Origin: Vibrio proteolyticus NBRC 13287
Lineage (GTDB): Bacteria; Pseudomonadota; Gammaproteobacteria; Enterobacterales; Vibrionaceae
Length of the DNA: 64,000 nucleotides
Direction of reading: 5' to 3'
Assembly (NCBI RefSeq): GCF_000467125.1
Contig: NZ_BATJ01000005.1
Span: 94,798-158,797 of the forward strand
Positions 54,194-62,185 of this stretch are shown piece by piece (position 1 is the stretch's first letter; each line of letters begins with the position of its first letter). Made by a program: the position numbers and the translations under genes. Below the pieces are notes generated by a model. That model ran no database searches and was not told the DNA's origin. It saw only the letters and a program-made list of their open reading frames with translations.

Positions 54194-54481
54194 CAATATG
54201 ATTCGAAATATCCGAGATACTGGATTACTTCTCTTTACCGAATACGTTGTTCTCTTGCTCTTGTACACGGATGAAGGTGGTACGCTTGGTGAGCTCTTTA
54301 AGCTTTGCTGCGCCTACGTAGGTACAGGTTGAGCGCACACCACCAAGGATATCAGAGATTGTACCGTGAACACTGCCACGGAATGGCAACAATACGGTTT
54401 TACCTTCAGCTGCACGGTACTTGGCAACACCGCCGGAGTGCTTATCCATCGCCGATTGTGAAGACATGCCGTAGAATTTCA
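54171..54481. repeat. Direct repeat, functional guaC 3' end and terminator
   Basis: The intact partner of the repeat at 52331-52636. It covers the guaC terminator and the last part of the guaC coding region. Similarity stops near 54481, inside guaC. Confidence 0.85.
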
Positions 54482-55271
54482 TGAAGGTTTCACCATCTTG
54501 CTCGACAAGTTCACCGCCAGACTCTTCATGGCCAGCCAGCATGCCGCCCAGCATCACGAAATCGGCCCCGCCACCGAAGGCTTTTGACACATCCCCCGCA
54601 CAAGAACAGCCGCCGTCACCGATGATCATGCCACCCAGGCCGTGCGCTGCATCACCACACTCAATGATGGCGGACAACTGCGGATAACCGACACCGGTTT
54701 TCACTCGCGTGGTACACACTGAACCCGGGCCAATGCCAACTTTCACAATATCTGCACCTGCCAGAATCAGTTCTTCGCACATATCGCCGGTCACGACGTT
54801 ACCAGCTGAGATCACTTTGTCTGGGAAGGCGGCACGTACACGTTCCACGTACTCAACCAAATGTTCAGAGTACCCGTTCGCGATGTCGATACAAATAAAG
54901 ATCAAGTCATCGGACATCGCCATGATGTCTTGGGTTTTCTGAAAGTCAGCATCTGACGTACCGGTTGATACCATCACATTATTGAGTACGGGGGCGTCTG
55001 TGCTTTGCACAAACTCAGCCCAGTCAGCAACGGTGTAGTGTTTATGCACTGCAGTCATCACACCATGCTCGGCCAGTGCTTTGGCCATGTCAAAGCTACC
55101 AACCGAATCCATGTTCGCTGCAATAACTGGCACACCAGACCATTGACGGCCACTATGCTTGAATGTAAAATCGCGGGTTAAATTTACTTGAGAACGGCTT
55201 TTCAGGGTTGAACGTTTCGGGCGAAACAGGACGTCTTTAAAACCTAACTTAAGTTCTTGTTCGATACGCAT
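54225..55271 (-). CDS. guaC: GMP reductase
   Basis: A 348-residue TIM-barrel enzyme that turns GMP into IMP with NADPH and ammonia release. The catalytic Cys186 lies in [31 protein letters not shown] and [12 protein letters not shown] are the phosphate-binding parts, and the family-specific C-terminal [14 protein letters not shown] is present. The ATG at 55271 has AAGGAA upstream and gives the family length; the frame is open 162 bases further. A terminator-like hairpin lies at 55360-55394 in the leader. Downstream lies a broken duplicate of its 3' end. Confidence 0.96.
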   Translation of the reverse strand: MRIEQELKLGFKDVLFRPKRSTLKSRSQVNLTRDFTFKHSGRQWSGVPVIAANMDSVGSFDMAKALAEHGVMTAVHKHYTVADWAEFVQSTDAPVLNNVMVSTGTSDADFQKTQDIMAMSDDLIFICIDIANGYSEHLVEYVERVRAAFPDKVISAGNVVTGDMCEELILAGADIVKVGIGPGSVCTTRVKTGVGYPQLSAIIECGDAAHGLGGMIIGDGGCSCAGDVSKAFGGGADFVMLGGMLAGHEESGGELVEQDGETFMKFYGMSSQSAMDKHSGGVAKYRAAEGKTVLLPFRGSVHGTISDILGGVRSTCTYVGAAKLKELTKRTTFIRVQEQENNVFGKEK

Positions 55272-55359
55272 TGTGCATTTCCTTGATTCATTAACTGATG
55301 TGTCATCGCAGATTGCGTAGTAAAAACGTTGGCAGACGTGTTTACTGTTCTTCGGACAC

Positions 55360-55394
55360 AAAAAAACCGGAGCGTTGGCAGACGCTCCGGTTTT
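55360..55394 (-). terminator. Terminator-like hairpin in the guaC leader
   Basis: Minus strand: AAAACCGGAGCGT-CTGCCA-ACGCTCCGGTTTT followed by more T, seven in total. It has all the features of an intrinsic terminator but lies about 90 bases before guaC with no gene upstream. CGTCTGCCAACG in its tip recurs at 55327-55338. It could be an attenuator, end a short leader RNA, or protect a 5' end. Confidence 0.75.
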
Positions 55395-55398
55395 CAGC

Positions 55399-55426
55399 AT
55401 TATAGGCTGTGATTTCTTTCGCGCAA
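55399..55426 (-). promoter_or_regulatory. Likely guaC promoter
   Basis: Minus strand: TTGCGC (55421-55426), a 16-base spacer, and a perfect TATAAT (55399-55404). Transcription would start near 55392, which is right at the leader hairpin. Confidence 0.6.
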
Positions 55427-55628
55427 GACTCACAAATGCATTTTTTTTGTGCTACCTTAGGAAAGAATCCATACCGCAAATCTCCCTCGTCTTTTCTGGT
55501 TTCTTATAGGGATAATATTTCTTTTAAAGATCATCCACTTGAACCCAATCACCTTTCCTAAAGCAACTCAAATGAGTCGATAAAAACGTTTTCCGAAACC
55601 GTTTCACTTTGTCGGATAAACCTAACAT

Positions 55629-55644
55629 TGTGACTCACATCACT
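55629..55644. promoter_or_regulatory. CRP-like site between guaC and ldhA
   Basis: TGTGA-CTCACA-TCACT matches the CRP consensus TGTGA-N6-TCACA with one mismatch. It lies about 220 bases before ldhA and 200 bases upstream of the proposed guaC promoter. The rest of the 594-base gap (55272-55865) is AT-rich; a sequence like GGAAAACGTTTT near 55590-55600 on the minus strand is a weak PurR-type match. Confidence 0.55.
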
Positions 55645-55865
55645 CCGTTCACGCTGATATCATGATGTCTCACTTTCACTTAAGCGTACAAAAATCACTC
55701 TAAACTTGAAAAAGTAACGAAACGCAAAAGCAAATAACTGGCTATTTATTCAGCCAACGATGTAATCACAACGAATTCATGGTTTATTTTTTAATGAGTT
55801 AAGTATAGAAATAGCGAAGGCGCAGAAATTTCTCCTTTCTGCTCATCTTCATAGAGAGGAACATT

Positions 55866-56867
55866 ATGATTGATGTAGCATTCTTCAGCTCGAAATCTTA
55901 CGACGAAGCTTCATTTTCAAAGGTTAATGCTCACTACAAGTTTAACCTCCATTTTCACGATTTTCGGCTGACGACCAAAACGGCCAAAATGGCACAAGGT
56001 TGCCAGGTTGTCTGCGCATTTGTTAACGACGATCTCTCCGCTCCGGTTTTGGAGAGTCTTCATGCGCATGGTGTCAGAGTGGTCGCGATGCGCTGCGCTG
56101 GCTTTGATAAAGTTGACCAAAGTGCCGCCAAACGTCTGGGCATTCAGGTGGTGCGCGTACCCGCCTACTCACCAGAAGCCGTGGCAGAGCACACCATAGG
56201 GTTGATGTTGTGTCTGAACCGTCGTTTTCACAAAGCGTATCAACGTACCCGAGACGCCAACTTCGCATTAGACGGGTTGGTCGGTTTTAACTTCCATGGG
56301 AAAACCGTCGGTGTGATTGGCAGCGGTAAAATTGGCCTGGCCACCATGCGTATTCTGAAAGGCCTGGGCATGCACATTCTATGTTACGACCCTTATGAAA
56401 ATCCGCTGGCCATCGAACTGGGCACGACCTATTGCTCAAAAGAAGCGCTGTTTAAGCAAAGTGATGTGATTACGTTGCACTGCCCGATGTCCGAAGAGAA
56501 TTATCACCTGCTCAATGAAGAGGCGTTCAATCAGATGAAAGACGGTGTCATGATCGTCAACACCAGCCGTGGTGAATTGCTGGATTCGGTTGCGGCTATC
56601 GAAGCATTAAAACGTGGCCGCATTGGCGCTCTGGGTTTGGATGTGTATGACAATGAAAAAGACCTGTTCTTCCAGGACAAATCAAATGACGTGATCGTCG
56701 ATGACGTATTCCGACGTCTGTCGGCTTGTCATAATGTGCTGTTCACCGGGCACCAGGCATTTCTGACCGAAGACGCACTGCACAATATTGCCGATACCAC
56801 ACTCAGCAACATCGCGCATGTACTGAAAGGTGAGAAATCCGGTAACGAGCTTATCGAACTCGATTAA
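55866..56867 (+). CDS. ldhA: D-lactate dehydrogenase (fermentative, NAD-dependent)
   Basis: A 333-residue D-2-hydroxyacid dehydrogenase of LdhA length. NAD-binding GVIGSGKIGLATMRIL (about 149-164), VNTSRGELLD with the substrate arginine (about 235), LDVYDNE with the glutamate, and TGHQAFLT with the catalytic histidine (about 296). Near the start, RCAGFDKVD is the usual LdhA substrate loop. It reduces pyruvate to D-lactate in fermentation. GAGGAAC precedes the ATG. Its 3' end overlaps the convergent nnr gene by 17 bases. Confidence 0.95.
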   Translation: MIDVAFFSSKSYDEASFSKVNAHYKFNLHFHDFRLTTKTAKMAQGCQVVCAFVNDDLSAPVLESLHAHGVRVVAMRCAGFDKVDQSAAKRLGIQVVRVPAYSPEAVAEHTIGLMLCLNRRFHKAYQRTRDANFALDGLVGFNFHGKTVGVIGSGKIGLATMRILKGLGMHILCYDPYENPLAIELGTTYCSKEALFKQSDVITLHCPMSEENYHLLNEEAFNQMKDGVMIVNTSRGELLDSVAAIEALKRGRIGALGLDVYDNEKDLFFQDKSNDVIVDDVFRRLSACHNVLFTGHQAFLTEDALHNIADTTLSNIAHVLKGEKSGNELIELD

Positions 56868-58329
56868 CCACCTCCCTAATGCAGGGGAACAGATCACTGG
56901 CCACCAGCCCGCGTTCCCCTGCACTTCCCGCCGCCAGATCGGCGGCACGACTGTGAACATAGACACCTAGTGACGCAGCATCCATCAGCTCATACCCTTG
57001 TGCCAGAAAACCAGTGATCACGCCGGTCAAGACATCACCCATACCACCCGTAGCCATGCCGGGATTGCCCACCAAACACACCCGTGTGGTGTAATCGCTG
57101 GACACAATCGTTCCTGCACCTTTCAATACACATACACCACTGTATTTTTCCTGCAAAGACTTTGTTGCCTGATAACGATCGGCCTCAATATCAGCGACCG
57201 TGCAATCGAGTAATCTTGCCGCTTCCCCGGGATGCGGGGTAATGATGCGATTGTCATCCTGATTCGGGTACATCGCCAGCAGGTTTAACGCATCCGCGTC
57301 GAATACTTTTGGTTTATTCTGATGGCTAATATGATCAAACAACGTTTTACTGAAGTTCGTTTGCCCAAGACCCGGTCCAAAACCTATGGCGCTGGCCCAG
57401 TGAATCCGGTCACGCATAGTGCACCCCTCCAACCAGTCAGATGCCATGACTTCAGGCATTCTGACCAACAATGGGGTCAGATGCTGTTGTTGTGTCAGTG
57501 TCGCTGTTAAGCCACTCCCAGCACGAAGACACGCCTCCGACGCAAGCAAAATTGCGCCGCCCATCCCCAGATCGCCACCGATAAGAACCGAACGACCAAA
57601 ACGGCCTTTATGCGCGCTCTGACGGCGGGGTTGTAACAGATCATCACAATACGCCGGCGTAATGGCGTACACCGACGGTGAGTTCTGGCAATCAAACACT
57701 TCTGCCATTTCCAGACCAGCAAAGTGCATCTGACCTACATAGTCACGCGCCTGCCCCGTCACCAAACCTTGTTTCAGACCAATAAAGCTTATCGTCTGAG
57801 TGGCACGCACCGCCGCGCCCAACACTGTCCCTGTATTGGCACACAATCCTGAGGGAACATCGATCGCAATCACTGGGCATTCATAGCTATTGATCATTTG
57901 GATAAGCTGGCGAGTCGAACTTCTGACCTGACCACTCAAACCAGTGCCCAACACTGCATCGACTACAACGTCCGGGCTGTAAAACTGTGTATCGTCCGGG
58001 CGGATCTTCCCTCCCGCCTGGCAAAATTCATCTCGGGCTAACGCTGCATCACCGCTCACGCGCTCTGGGTCGCCATGATGACAAAGTGTGACGGACAACC
58101 CTGCCTGCAATGCAAGCGTTGCGACAATATAGCCGTCCCCACCGTTGTTGCCTCCGCCCGTGTATATCAACAGATGTTGCGCTCTGGGATGGGATTGCCT
58201 GAGCAGTTGGAATGCGGCTAGACCAGCCCGCTTCATCAGGGTGTACATTGGAACGCCCGCACTGCGGGCAGCGAGAACTTCTCCGGCTTTAACCTGTTGC
58301 GCCGAATAGTAGTGAGCTGGAAGGGACAT
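56851..58329 (-). CDS. nnr: Bifunctional NAD(P)H-hydrate epimerase/dehydratase
   Basis: A 492-residue fusion of the YjeF N-terminal epimerase (about 1-215; TGGGNNGGDGYIVA, DAVLGTGLSG, AIDVPSGL) and the C-terminal ADP-dependent dehydratase (about 225-490; KGRFGRSVLIGG, GPGLGQ, DADALNLLA, TPHPGEAARLL, NPGMATGGMGDVLTG). It repairs hydrated NADH/NADPH. The usual bacterial neighbour tsaE is absent, so it may be an extra copy in a two-chromosome genome (inference). GGGAGCACGT precedes the ATG. Convergent overlap with ldhA. Confidence 0.93.
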   Translation of the reverse strand: MSLPAHYYSAQQVKAGEVLAARSAGVPMYTLMKRAGLAAFQLLRQSHPRAQHLLIYTGGGNNGGDGYIVATLALQAGLSVTLCHHGDPERVSGDAALARDEFCQAGGKIRPDDTQFYSPDVVVDAVLGTGLSGQVRSSTRQLIQMINSYECPVIAIDVPSGLCANTGTVLGAAVRATQTISFIGLKQGLVTGQARDYVGQMHFAGLEMAEVFDCQNSPSVYAITPAYCDDLLQPRRQSAHKGRFGRSVLIGGDLGMGGAILLASEACLRAGSGLTATLTQQQHLTPLLVRMPEVMASDWLEGCTMRDRIHWASAIGFGPGLGQTNFSKTLFDHISHQNKPKVFDADALNLLAMYPNQDDNRIITPHPGEAARLLDCTVADIEADRYQATKSLQEKYSGVCVLKGAGTIVSSDYTTRVCLVGNPGMATGGMGDVLTGVITGFLAQGYELMDAASLGVYVHSRAADLAAGSAGERGLVASDLFPCIREVVNRVR

Positions 58330-58373
58330 ACGTGCTCCCGTGAACTGCTTAACCGGTATCCTCAGCGTAAACT

Positions 58374-58396
58374 AAAAAGCCGAGGTTTTCCTCGGC
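58374..58396 (-). terminator. Terminator of the response-regulator/PAS operon
   Basis: Minus strand: GCCGAGG-AAAA-CCTCGGC followed by TTTTTAG, about 75 bases after the PAS gene. Confidence 0.85.
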
Positions 58397-58472
58397 CTTT
58401 AGTGCATTTTCGTTAACTCACACACTCTGACATGCAACGTATTCACACTCAGCCACAATCATAAAACGACGA

Positions 58473-58916
58473 TCACAATTGACGATTCACAGACATCAAA
58501 GCCTCTGCGGTTGCATCCTGAATAGACAAAAACAGTGACTTAATCTGTCCCGTTGGTGTTCTCATTGGGTTCAGGGTGATGTTCTGGTACATGAAATCGG
58601 CTTGCTGCGTCACCGGGCGAACGTTACGGCAACAAAACAGGTACGGCCGTTGTTGCCAACTGATGAAGCTGCGGCAGCCAAGATCGTAAACGGGTTTCGT
58701 TTTCAGAATGAACCACTCTCTGGGGATTTCAGGGAAGAGTTCGAACAACGATTTACCGATCGCATCTGCGGAGTGTATCCCGCTATGATGAGTCATAAAA
58801 CCATTCCACACCTGAACGGTATAGTCCCTGTCGATCACCACTAAACCGAGATCCACATTCTGAACCATGTCCACCATCCAGTGGAACTGCTCAAACTCAG
58901 CAGGAAGATTTAACAT
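58473..58916 (-). CDS. PAS-domain protein
   Basis: A 147-residue single PAS domain: VDLGLVVIDRDYTVQVWNGFMTHHSGI (about 21-47), ADAIGKSLFELFPEIP, and a closing strand set ending SIQDATAE. No output domain. It overlaps the response regulator gene by one base (TGATG), so they are made together. It probably senses redox or a ligand and works with the regulator; the partner kinase is not in view. Confidence 0.82.
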   Translation of the reverse strand: MLNLPAEFEQFHWMVDMVQNVDLGLVVIDRDYTVQVWNGFMTHHSGIHSADAIGKSLFELFPEIPREWFILKTKPVYDLGCRSFISWQQRPYLFCCRNVRPVTQQADFMYQNITLNPMRTPTGQIKSLFLSIQDATAEALMSVNRQL

Positions 58917-59920
58917 CAGAAGTCCTCCATCAGATACGCCAGTTTTTTGTCCAGAAGCGGCAAGGATTCATCGACAAACATAAACAGCATGTCACAACGA
59001 ATCGACGTGTCCGCAATGGTGTAACTGACTTCAAAGGTCATGGTTTTCTTGAAACTGCCTGAGGTCGATTCGATCACCGAATCGATTGAGATATGTTGTC
59101 CGAGTAAAACTGGCGGGCTTTGGAAGAAACGCACCTCAGCCTGCTCTCCCAAACCATTCAGGAACGAGCCGACCAAAATATTTGATACGTCCATTAGCAA
59201 CTCCAGCTCTTGAAGCTCTTCGCTTTCCGCCGGGATTTTCATCAAACGTTTGAGATCCGACACGCTGGAATCGCTGAGTAGCACCAGGGCTTCACCTGCA
59301 ACACCTTCGCCACTAAAGCCCTGACATACACCGGAGACCTGATCGTTGTCGGCCAGATCGCGCAGCGCCATGTGCAGTTCACTGACTTCAAAGATATTCA
59401 CATTTGGCAGCGGCAGATTGACGAACACATCAAAATGGCGCGCCAGCGCATCAGCGGCGCGGCCAATCGATACGTTGGCCACTTCCATGTAGATATCACG
59501 GCGCCGAAGTACCGGCAATTCAAGCGCTATCGGTGTTATCACCTGCGGGCGACTCTGAGGCTGCACCAATTCACGCAAAACAGCGTTCAGAGCATCTTTA
59601 TCGATCGGTTTTTGAATAAAGGCTTTGGCACCGAGCGACAGCACTCGCTCTCGTGCTTTAGGCTGGATATCCCCCGACACCACCACCACCGGAACATCCA
59701 TTCCTCGCTGGCGCATTTCTTCCAGGGTACCGAAACCGTCCAGCTCAGGCATAGTGAGATCGAGAAACATCAAACGGAAATCACGCTGGCCGAGTTGCTC
59801 TAGCGCATCAATACCATGAACAGCAAAGGTGATGTCGGCATTCAGAGAGGCGGGCAGTGAACGAGCCATCTGCTTTCTTGCCAGAGCAGAGTCGTCACAA
59901 ATCAGAACCGGGAAAGACAT
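58916..59920 (-). CDS. Response regulator with CheC/CheX-like phosphatase domain
   Basis: A 334-residue protein. Receiver about 1-120: LICDDSALARKQ, phospho-acceptor Asp54 in MFLDLTMPELDG, Thr/Ser in VVVSGD, Lys in IQKPID. The rest (about 140-330) is CheC-like, with two E/D-x-x-N elements: MEVANVSIGRAADALA and LLMDVSNILVGSFLNGL. CheC-type domains remove phosphate from CheY-like receivers; here it is fused to one, so it may act on CheY or regulate its own receiver. AGGTG precedes the ATG. Forms an operon with the PAS gene. Confidence 0.87.
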   Translation of the reverse strand: MSFPVLICDDSALARKQMARSLPASLNADITFAVHGIDALEQLGQRDFRLMFLDLTMPELDGFGTLEEMRQRGMDVPVVVVSGDIQPKARERVLSLGAKAFIQKPIDKDALNAVLRELVQPQSRPQVITPIALELPVLRRRDIYMEVANVSIGRAADALARHFDVFVNLPLPNVNIFEVSELHMALRDLADNDQVSGVCQGFSGEGVAGEALVLLSDSSVSDLKRLMKIPAESEELQELELLMDVSNILVGSFLNGLGEQAEVRFFQSPPVLLGQHISIDSVIESTSGSFKKTMTFEVSYTIADTSIRCDMLFMFVDESLPLLDKKLAYLMEDF

Positions 59921-60080
59921 GCAATCACCTACTTCTACTTATCGTTAGCTATAGTCCGAAGTGTAACAGATCATGCAGTACGCAGAAATGAAGCGAGAGA
60001 ATAAATCAGCGCTTAACCTCACACCTCAATGAAGAGATAAGCGGTAATAAGCAAAGGATTGAATAACAATCACCAACAAC

Positions 60081-60102
60081 AAAAACGCCTTCCGAAGAAG
60101 GC
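60081..60102 (-). terminator. Terminator of the TetR gene
   Basis: Minus strand: GCCTTC-TTCG-GAAGGC then GTTTTTG. Six-base stem with a stable TTCG (UUCG) loop, about 12 bases after the stop. Confidence 0.82.
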
Positions 60103-60113
60103 ATTTATTCAAA

Positions 60114-60575
60114 TCAGTTGGCCATTTTAATCAAGGATTTACCCATCAGCCATTCCAACTCTTTGCTACTTTGAGAACCAAACTGAGCTTCCGCCAGTTT
60201 GTACAGTCTGTCGATGCCGTTTGCCGCAAATTCCTCGGCTTTCTCTGTGGTCACGATATGGTGAAACAGCAAACGCAAAATAGCGATAAACTCTTTGTTA
60301 TCCAACGCGTTAAGCCAGCTTTGTGCAAAGGCGTCCAGACCGGCATCCATATTGAGGTGCTCGACAAACATTTTGAAGATGCGACCATCAAGAGCGGCGG
60401 TAAAGTCCGTTTTCTTTGGAAAGTGGTGGCTAATACCCGTACGAGAGACGCCGGTTTGTTGGCTCAGCGTTGTGTATGACATTTTGTCATAACCCAATCT
60501 GAGCAGTTGATCAACAACCGCATCCATGATTTTCTGAATGGTGATTTCAGTATCTTCTTTACTACGCTTTGGCAT
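60114..60575 (-). CDS. Small TetR-family regulator
   Basis: A 153-residue TetR-type protein, shorter than the usual 190-210. Helix-turn-helix: IMDAVVDQLLRLGYDKMSYTTLSQ and TGVSRTGISHHFPKKTDF (about 16-60). The remaining 90 residues form a reduced ligand domain. A perfect 26-bp palindrome lies 137 bases upstream. Targets unknown; it may control itself or a gene elsewhere. Confidence 0.83.
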   Translation of the reverse strand: MPKRSKEDTEITIQKIMDAVVDQLLRLGYDKMSYTTLSQQTGVSRTGISHHFPKKTDFTAALDGRIFKMFVEHLNMDAGLDAFAQSWLNALDNKEFIAILRLLFHHIVTTEKAEEFAANGIDRLYKLAEAQFGSQSSKELEWLMGKSLIKMAN

Positions 60576-61096
60576 GGTTAAGACTCTTCTCTCTGTGAAT
60601 CCACCCGACTCAAACCTTGAGTCAGAAATCTGTTTCGCGTTTAGCCCCGTGATAACGATCCAAGTACGCCTGATTACCTTTTCGGTAACTTCGAATGTGT
60701 CTGTGAATCCGACAATGTAGCGAAAACGCTACATTGTGCGATGGAGTCAAACTGATGTTGCATATTTGATCATATTTTTAGGTTGAATTTGCTATGCAAC
60801 TACGAACTAACATATTTTCGATATATGAATTAATTGCCAGATAATCTTATAAATTATTCATTTAGGCAATTGGCTCTAAGCTGTCCTGACAAAGATATGA
60901 CGTAAAAAACACCATTTTTTTGAGGTCTGTCACACGTAAAAAGCACCAATAATTGTTATTAATAGGTTAAGAAGTGTCTAATTTAGGATATCATAGTGAG
61001 TTTTCTTCCTGACTCTGCACTTCCCTTACTAAATTTGTGGATACCCGGTTATCTTCTCGCTACACTGGAAGCCTTTTCAGGTAAGAGGTAATTGAG
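60576..61096. other. Divergent region between TetR and YfcZ-family genes
   Basis: 521 AT-rich bases. Besides the palindrome at 60712-60737 it holds runs of A and T and no convincing coding frame; the plus-strand frame at 60538-60720 lies opposite the TetR start and has no ribosome site. Confidence 0.45.
60712..60737. promoter_or_regulatory. Perfect 26-bp palindrome, probable TetR operator
   Basis: ACAATGTAGCG-AAAA-CGCTACATTGT: 11-base exact arms with a 4-base spacer. No T-run follows, so a terminator is unlikely. Place and symmetry suit a TetR-family operator. Confidence 0.7.
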
Positions 61097-61399
61097 ATGA
61101 GCACTGATCAATTTGAGACTCAGGATGTGTGCGAAGCCTGTGGTTGCGCAGGTGAAATGGGTTTTATCATCAAAGAAGGCGACGAAGTGGCAGAAGTCAC
61201 CCTGTTTGGCGCCAGTCGTTCTCAACTGGAAGCAGAGTTTGAAAAATACGCCGCACTGGCGAAAGAAGTCTGCCAAAACGTAGAGTTTGAAGTTTCGCCG
61301 ATGAACGATGCCAGCAACGAGCTCCATGCACGCTTTAAATTTGAAGTTAGCGCCGAGAAACTGATCTTCGAACTCAAAACTCGTTCTCTGTCACGCTAA
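61097..61399 (+). CDS. YfcZ/YiiS-family protein (DUF406)
   Basis: A 100-residue protein of the YfcZ/YiiS family: DVCEACGCAGEMGFIIKEGDE at the start with a C-x2-C-x-C cluster, FGASRSQLEAEFEKYAALAKEV, and a closing strand with ARFKFEVSAEKLIFELKTR. AGAGG lies before the ATG. Unknown function; some relatives are linked to fatty acid metabolism neighbours. A terminator follows. Confidence 0.88.
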   Translation: MSTDQFETQDVCEACGCAGEMGFIIKEGDEVAEVTLFGASRSQLEAEFEKYAALAKEVCQNVEFEVSPMNDASNELHARFKFEVSAEKLIFELKTRSLSR

Positions 61400-61422
61400 A
61401 ACCAGTACAGTCAGCTCACAAC

Positions 61423-61446
61423 AGCGGGATTCCAATACCCGCTTTT
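61423..61446 (+). terminator. Terminator after the YfcZ-family gene
   Basis: AGCGGG and CCCGCT around a nine-base loop, followed by TTTTG. Confidence 0.7.
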
Positions 61447-61550
61447 GTGATCCCGGCACCGCCACCATGGCGATTTCTCCAATATTGATTGAAGCTCTCG
61501 GCCCTCCTGCCGATACTAGGTGTAATGTTACCGCCACTCCTTGATACCTC

Positions 61551-62147
61551 ATGCGTCACTTGTTTGTATTATTTCTGATCTGCTTACCTGCATCCCTGAT
61601 AGCGGAACCACTCGACAGTTACCGGTTACTGAATCATCTGGACAATTACGGCAACCTGGATCTGCGTAATAAACCGTATACCAGTTTACCGGATGGCCTG
61701 GTGGTGAAAGGCAATTTGAACATTGCCAAAACCGCGATCAAGACACTACCAGCCGATATGGACATTCAGGGCAGTCTGGACGCTTCCAACAGCCAACTAA
61801 GCCGGATACAAAGCGGGACCAAGATCAAAGGCTATGCAAACTTGCTTGGTTCTCAAGTAAAACAATGGCCACGCGGCGTGCGAGTGGGCGGATATTTGAA
61901 TTTTACCGACACGCCACTGATCCGACTGCCACCAAGGCTTCGAGTGAAAGGCGATCTGAGCGTGATCAGAACGCCATTGGAGTCATTGCCGGAAGGGTTA
62001 ACGGTAGACGGAAGCCTGTTTATCGGTGGCTCAAAAATCTCTCAGTTTCCAGACACCATGACGGTAAAAGGCAACATCTATCTCGGCGGCAACCAAATCA
62101 GCAAGTGGCCGACAAACTTAACTCTCAATGGCGCGGTTGCCCGTTAA
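61551..62147 (+). CDS. Secreted repeat protein, leucine-rich-like
   Basis: A 198-residue protein with a signal peptide (MRHLFVLFLICLPASLIA). The mature part has seven repeats of about 20 residues of the form L-P-x-G-L-x-V-x-G-x-L-x-(I/L)-x-x-(T/S)-x-(I/L): SLPDGLVVKGNLNIAKTAI, RLPPRLRVKGDLSVIRTPL, SLPEGLTVDGSLFIGGSKI, QFPDTMTVKGNIYLGGNQI and others. They should fold into a short solenoid in the periplasm or outside. The repeat resembles bacterial leucine-rich or polymer-forming repeats; ligand unknown. The ribosome site is weak. Confidence 0.78.
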   Translation: MRHLFVLFLICLPASLIAEPLDSYRLLNHLDNYGNLDLRNKPYTSLPDGLVVKGNLNIAKTAIKTLPADMDIQGSLDASNSQLSRIQSGTKIKGYANLLGSQVKQWPRGVRVGGYLNFTDTPLIRLPPRLRVKGDLSVIRTPLESLPEGLTVDGSLFIGGSKISQFPDTMTVKGNIYLGGNQISKWPTNLTLNGAVAR

Positions 62148-62154
62148 CAGAAAC

Positions 62155-62184
62155 AAAAAAGAGATGCCATCGCATCTCTTTTTT
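62155..62184. terminator. Bidirectional intrinsic terminator
   Basis: AAAAAGAGATGC-CATC-GCATCTCTTTTT, 12-base perfect arms with T-runs on both strands, between convergent genes. Confidence 0.92.
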
Positions 62185-62185
62185 A

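Noticed and set aside
52331..54481. Complete composite transposon or IS pair
   Set aside because: The flanking repeats are guaC fragments in direct orientation, with no transposase and no terminal inverted repeats.
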